From Bacteroidaceae bacterium (lineage in GTDB: Bacteria > Bacteroidota > Bacteroidia > Bacteroidales > Bacteroidaceae), in the NCBI GenBank assembly GCA_016284115.1, contig JAEEOD010000321.1, positions 1 through 16,573 of the forward strand: a DNA stretch of 16,573 nucleotides. Reading direction: 5' to 3'. The notes beneath the pieces are model-generated. The model saw only the letters and a program-made list of their open reading frames with translations. It searched no databases and was not told where the DNA came from. Below, piece after piece: positions 13,458 through 16,573 of the stretch; the first letter of the stretch is position 1; each line of letters begins with the position of its first letter. Made by a program: the position numbers and the translations under genes.

Positions 13458-16433
13458 ATGCAGAACAAAGGGTTTATTAAGATCGTTTCCATCTTGCTGA
13501 TTTTGGTTTGTCTGTTCTATTTGTCATTCTCAGCTGTTGTTCGTTATTACGACAATAAGGCTAAGCAGATTGCTAATGGTGATACTGCTGTAGAACAGGC
13601 TTATTTGGATTCTCTTGCCAATGAAAAGGTTTACTTCGGTAACTGGACATTGAAGGATTGCCGCGAGATGGGTATCAGTTTGGGTCTGGACTTGAAGGGT
13701 GGTATGAACGTCATCCTCGAAGTGTCAGTACCCGACGTTATCAAGGTCCTGTCTGACAATAAGACTGACGCTGCGTTCAATGAAGCATTGAGTAATGCTG
13801 CGAAGGAAGCTGTTAACAGTCAGGATGATGTTATTACATTGTTTATTAGGGAGTATCATAATCTGGCTCCTGGTCAGCCACTTGCCCAGATATTTGCTAC
13901 CCAGCAGTTGAAAGACAAGGTGACGCAGCGTTCAACCGACCAAGAGGTGGAGCGTGTGTTGCGTGATGAGGTGAAAGCAGCTGTTGACAACTCGTTCAAC
14001 GTGTTGCGTACCCGTATCGACCGCTTCGGTGTAGTACAGCCTAACATCCAGACATTGACTGGTAGCTTGGGTCGTATCATGGTGGAACTGCCAGGTATCA
14101 AGGAACCTGCTCGTGTAAGAAAGTTGTTGCAAGGTTCTGCTAATCTGGAATTCTGGGAGACTTACGAGGCTCAGGATATCGCCCCTTACTTGCAGTCTGC
14201 CGATGTGAAACTGCACAATATCCTTACTACCTCTGAAACCACTGATGAGGTGACTCCTGTCGAGGCTACCCCTATAAGTGCTTCTGATAGTTTAGCTGCT
14301 GCTATCCGTGGTGAGAGCACCACAACTGACTTAGCTCAGCTCAAGCGTGAGCATCCATTGCTCTCTATCCTGCAAGTATTCTCTGGCCAGGGTAGCATCG
14401 TGGCTTATGCCAATGCAAAGGATACCGCTGAGGTGAACCGCTATTTGGCAATGTCTGAAGTACAGGCTGAATTGCCAAAAGATCTTCGCTTGAAATGGGG
14501 TGTGGCTCCATCTGATTTGGATCCTAAGAAGCAGACATACGAACTGTATGCTATAAAGTCAACTCAGCGCAATGGTAAGGCTCCTCTTGAGGGTGACGTT
14601 GTGGTGGATGCCAGTGATAAGTATGACCAGTACGGCAAGCCAGCTGTAAACATGAGTATGAACACCGATGGTGCTCGTCGTTGGGCTCAGTTGACCAAAC
14701 AAAACATTGGCAAGAGCATCGCTATCGTGTTGGATGACTATGTATATTCAGCTCCTCGTGTGAACAGTGAGATTACTGGCGGTAACTCTGAAATTACTGG
14801 TAACTTCACTCCTGAGCAGTCTAAGGACTTGGCAAACGTGCTGAAGTCTGGTAAGATGCCGGCTCCTGCACATATCGTTCAGGAAGATATCGTGGGTCCA
14901 TCACTGGGTCAGGCTTCTATCAATGCTGGTATTACCTCATTCATCGTAGCTTTGATTCTGCTGATGATTTACATGTGCAGCATGTATGGTATCGTACCTG
15001 GTATGATTGCCAATTGTGCGCTGATCATGAACCTGTTCTTTACTTTGGGTATTCTTTCATCATTCCAAGCTGCGCTGACCATGTCAGGTATTGCCGGTAT
15101 GGTGTTGACCTTAGGTATGGCAGTGGATGCAAACGTGTTGATTTATGAGCGTACGAAAGAAGAGTTGCGTGCCGGCAAAACCACTAAGGATGCTTTGGCT
15201 GCAGGTTATAAGAATGCGTTTAGCGCTATCTTCGACTCTAACGTTACCTCATTGCTGACAGGTATCATCCTGTTCAACTTCGGTACAGGTCCTATTCGTG
15301 GTTTCGCAACCACCTTGATCATCGGTATCTGTATTTCCTTCTTTACTGCTGTGTTCATGACTCGTCTGGTATATGAATTCTTCATGGGTAAGGATAAGTT
15401 GTTGAACCTCACATTCACCACCAATATTTCTAAGAACCTGATGACCAATGTTCACTTCGACTTTATGGGCCCTCGTAAGCGTTGGCTGACTATCGGTGGT
15501 GTTGTATTCTTGATTTGTATTGGTTTCATAACTATACGTGGTCTTAGCCGAAGCATCGATTTTACGGGTGGTCGTAACTTCAATGTTCAGTTTGAGAATG
15601 CTGTAGAACCAGAGCAAGTCCGCTCATTAGTAGCCAACAGTTTTGAAGATGCAAATGTGAGCGTGATTGCTGTAGGTACCGATGGTCGTACCGTTCGTAT
15701 CAGTACCAACTACCGCATCAACGAAGATAGTCAGAATGTAGATTCAGAGATTGAGAGCCGTTTGTATGAGGCTGTGAAACCTCTGCTGACTCAGGATATC
15801 TCTCTTGATACATTCATCGACCGTGATAACTACACAGGTGGTAGTATCATCAGTTCTCAGAAGGTGGGTCCAAGTATCGCTGAAGATATTACTTATTCAG
15901 CTATCTGGTCAGTCATCTTGGCGCTGATTGCTATCGGTATTTATATCCTTATCCGCTTCTACAACATTGCTTACTCAATTGGTGCTACAGGTGCGTTGAT
16001 TCTCGATACCTCTATCATCTTGGGTGCGTATGCTATGTTCTGGGGTATCTTGCCATTCTCATTGGAGATTGACCAGACATTCATTGGTGCTGTGCTGACG
16101 GCTATTGGTTACTCAATCAACGATAAGGTGGTTATCTTCGACCGAGTACGTGAATACACTCAGTTGTATCGCAAACGTGGTATGATGCAGGTGTTCAACG
16201 ATTCTCTGAACTCAACATTGGCACGTACCATCAATACCTCTATCAGTACATTGATTGTGCTGCTGTGTATCTTCATCCTCGGTGGTGAGTCTATTCGCAG
16301 CTTCGCATTCGCTATGATTCTGGGTGTTATCTTCGGTACGATGTCATCACTCTTTATCGCATCTCCTATCGCTTATCAGATTATCAAGATGACTGATAAG
16401 AAGAAAGAGAAGGAAGAAGAAGTTAAGGCGTGA
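13458..16433 (+). CDS. secDF: Fused protein translocase subunit SecDF
   Basis: SecDF uses the proton gradient to help SecYEG complete protein export across the inner membrane. The 991-residue protein joins SecD and SecF in one chain. It has a first membrane helix (about 7-28), then LGLDLKGGM (75-83), the SecD D1 signature. A large periplasmic domain runs to about 485, including a Ser/Thr-rich stretch (about 255-285) that looks like a lineage-specific insertion. Five helices follow (about 490-655), with GMAVDANVLIYERTKEE (about 553-569) holding the proton-path aspartate. The SecF half begins near 667, with SIDFTGGRNF (699-708) and a further set of helices, including INDKVVIFDRVRE (about 886-898). 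The C-terminus is highly charged (KKKEKEEEVKA) and cytoplasmic. Codon use looks like that of a well-expressed gene. It has its own promoter and a terminator. Confidence 0.97.
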   Translation: MQNKGFIKIVSILLILVCLFYLSFSAVVRYYDNKAKQIANGDTAVEQAYLDSLANEKVYFGNWTLKDCREMGISLGLDLKGGMNVILEVSVPDVIKVLSDNKTDAAFNEALSNAAKEAVNSQDDVITLFIREYHNLAPGQPLAQIFATQQLKDKVTQRSTDQEVERVLRDEVKAAVDNSFNVLRTRIDRFGVVQPNIQTLTGSLGRIMVELPGIKEPARVRKLLQGSANLEFWETYEAQDIAPYLQSADVKLHNILTTSETTDEVTPVEATPISASDSLAAAIRGESTTTDLAQLKREHPLLSILQVFSGQGSIVAYANAKDTAEVNRYLAMSEVQAELPKDLRLKWGVAPSDLDPKKQTYELYAIKSTQRNGKAPLEGDVVVDASDKYDQYGKPAVNMSMNTDGARRWAQLTKQNIGKSIAIVLDDYVYSAPRVNSEITGGNSEITGNFTPEQSKDLANVLKSGKMPAPAHIVQEDIVGPSLGQASINAGITSFIVALILLMIYMCSMYGIVPGMIANCALIMNLFFTLGILSSFQAALTMSGIAGMVLTLGMAVDANVLIYERTKEELRAGKTTKDALAAGYKNAFSAIFDSNVTSLLTGIILFNFGTGPIRGFATTLIIGICISFFTAVFMTRLVYEFFMGKDKLLNLTFTTNISKNLMTNVHFDFMGPRKRWLTIGGVVFLICIGFITIRGLSRSIDFTGGRNFNVQFENAVEPEQVRSLVANSFEDANVSVIAVGTDGRTVRISTNYRINEDSQNVDSEIESRLYEAVKPLLTQDISLDTFIDRDNYTGGSIISSQKVGPSIAEDITYSAIWSVILALIAIGIYILIRFYNIAYSIGATGALILDTSIILGAYAMFWGILPFSLEIDQTFIGAVLTAIGYSINDKVVIFDRVREYTQLYRKRGMMQVFNDSLNSTLARTINTSISTLIVLLCIFILGGESIRSFAFAMILGVIFGTMSSLFIASPIAYQIIKMTDKKKEKEEEVKA

Positions 16434-16452
16434 TGCCTGCTTATAATATAAT

Positions 16453-16485
16453 AAGGTGGGGCTTATAAATGGCCCCACTTTATTT
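16453..16485 (+). terminator. Terminator after secDF
   Basis: AAGGTGGGGC (16453-16462) pairs with GCCCCACTTT (16472-16481), with one G-U pair and a 9-nt loop, followed by TTATTTG-like T-rich sequence. It ends a few bases before the tRNA-Arg gene. Confidence 0.87.
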
Positions 16486-16488
16486 GAT

Positions 16489-16563
16489 GGTCCTGTAGTT
16501 CAATGGATAGAATGGAGGTTTCCTAAACCCTAGATCCGAGTTCGATTCTCGGCGGGACTACCA
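16489..16563 (+). tRNA. tRNA-Arg (anticodon CCU), CCA encoded
   Basis: The 72-nt cloverleaf plus encoded CCA has acceptor strands GGTCCTG/CGGGACT (G1-T72 wobble), D-arm GTTC-AATGGATA-GAAT, anticodon loop TTCCTAA (anticodon CCU, reads AGG), and T-arm CCGAG-TTCGATT-CTCGG. The anticodon stem GAGGT/ACCCT contains an A28-C42 mismatch and a G27-T43 wobble. No consensus promoter fits between the secDF terminator and the tRNA; the closest is TTTATTTG at 16479-16486, which overlaps the terminator stem. Confidence 0.92.
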
Positions 16564-16573
16564 GTTTTCATTT

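Noticed and set aside
15249..15617. Minus-strand open frames within secDF
   Set aside because: They are antisense to a highly conserved coding region with low-complexity Thr/Asn/Glu-rich translations.
1..16573. CRISPR array, insertion sequence, prophage or defence system
   Set aside because: No regularly spaced repeats, terminal inverted repeats with a transposase, phage genes or defence-type domains were found on reading both strands.

Overview
The window looks like a chromosomal segment from a member of the Bacteroidales, most likely Prevotella/Segatella-like or a close relative. Four signs support this. Most promoters that can be read carry the Bacteroidetes -7 element TAnnTTTG, often with a TTTG/TTG -33 element 19-22 nt upstream. 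Shine-Dalgarno sequences are lacking and leaders are short and A-rich. SecD and SecF are fused into one 991-residue protein. Typical Bacteroidales modules are present: paired FKBPs, tandem rhomboids followed by a membrane-anchored EEP protein, and a zinc-less sirtuin. No genus-specific marker was seen, so the genus is an inference. The content is mainly housekeeping; there is no phage, IS element, CRISPR array or obvious defence island.

Layout, left to right. (1) A + strand operon with ATGA stop/start overlaps: the 3' end of queA, folK, and a secreted histidine acid phosphatase, closed by a terminator near 2190-2225. (2) About 270 bases with no recognised gene, then an AlkZ/YcaQ-related winged-helix protein that runs 81 bp into a convergent low-molecular-weight protein tyrosine phosphatase. 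(3) Divergent from the phosphatase, a lipoprotein LD-carboxypeptidase-like S66 enzyme. (4) A leftward block: a tRNA with CAU anticodon whose promoter sits inside a perfect 15-bp inverted repeat, an Lrp/AsnC regulator, and a two-gene FKBP operon (one cytoplasmic, one lipoprotein). (5) A rightward sirtuin whose end overlaps a leftward pair of glycosyltransferases (GT2 and GT4), which lie downstream of a leftward HU gene and its terminator. (6) A rightward operon of two overlapping rhomboid proteases and a membrane-anchored endonuclease/exonuclease/phosphatase-family protein, followed by separately promoted secDF, a terminator and tRNA-Arg(CCU).

Recognising the promoters changes several gene starts. 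For the AlkZ-like protein, the S66 lipoprotein and the cytoplasmic FKBP, the longest open frame begins upstream of its own promoter, so internal ATGs are chosen. Family alignment likewise moves the starts of HU and both glycosyltransferases.

No complete new system is evident. The best leads are the inverted repeat framing the tRNA promoter, the S66 enzyme that appears to be exported to the cell surface, the zinc-less sirtuin, the 81-bp convergent overlap, and the glycosyltransferase pair that seems to lack its own promoter.
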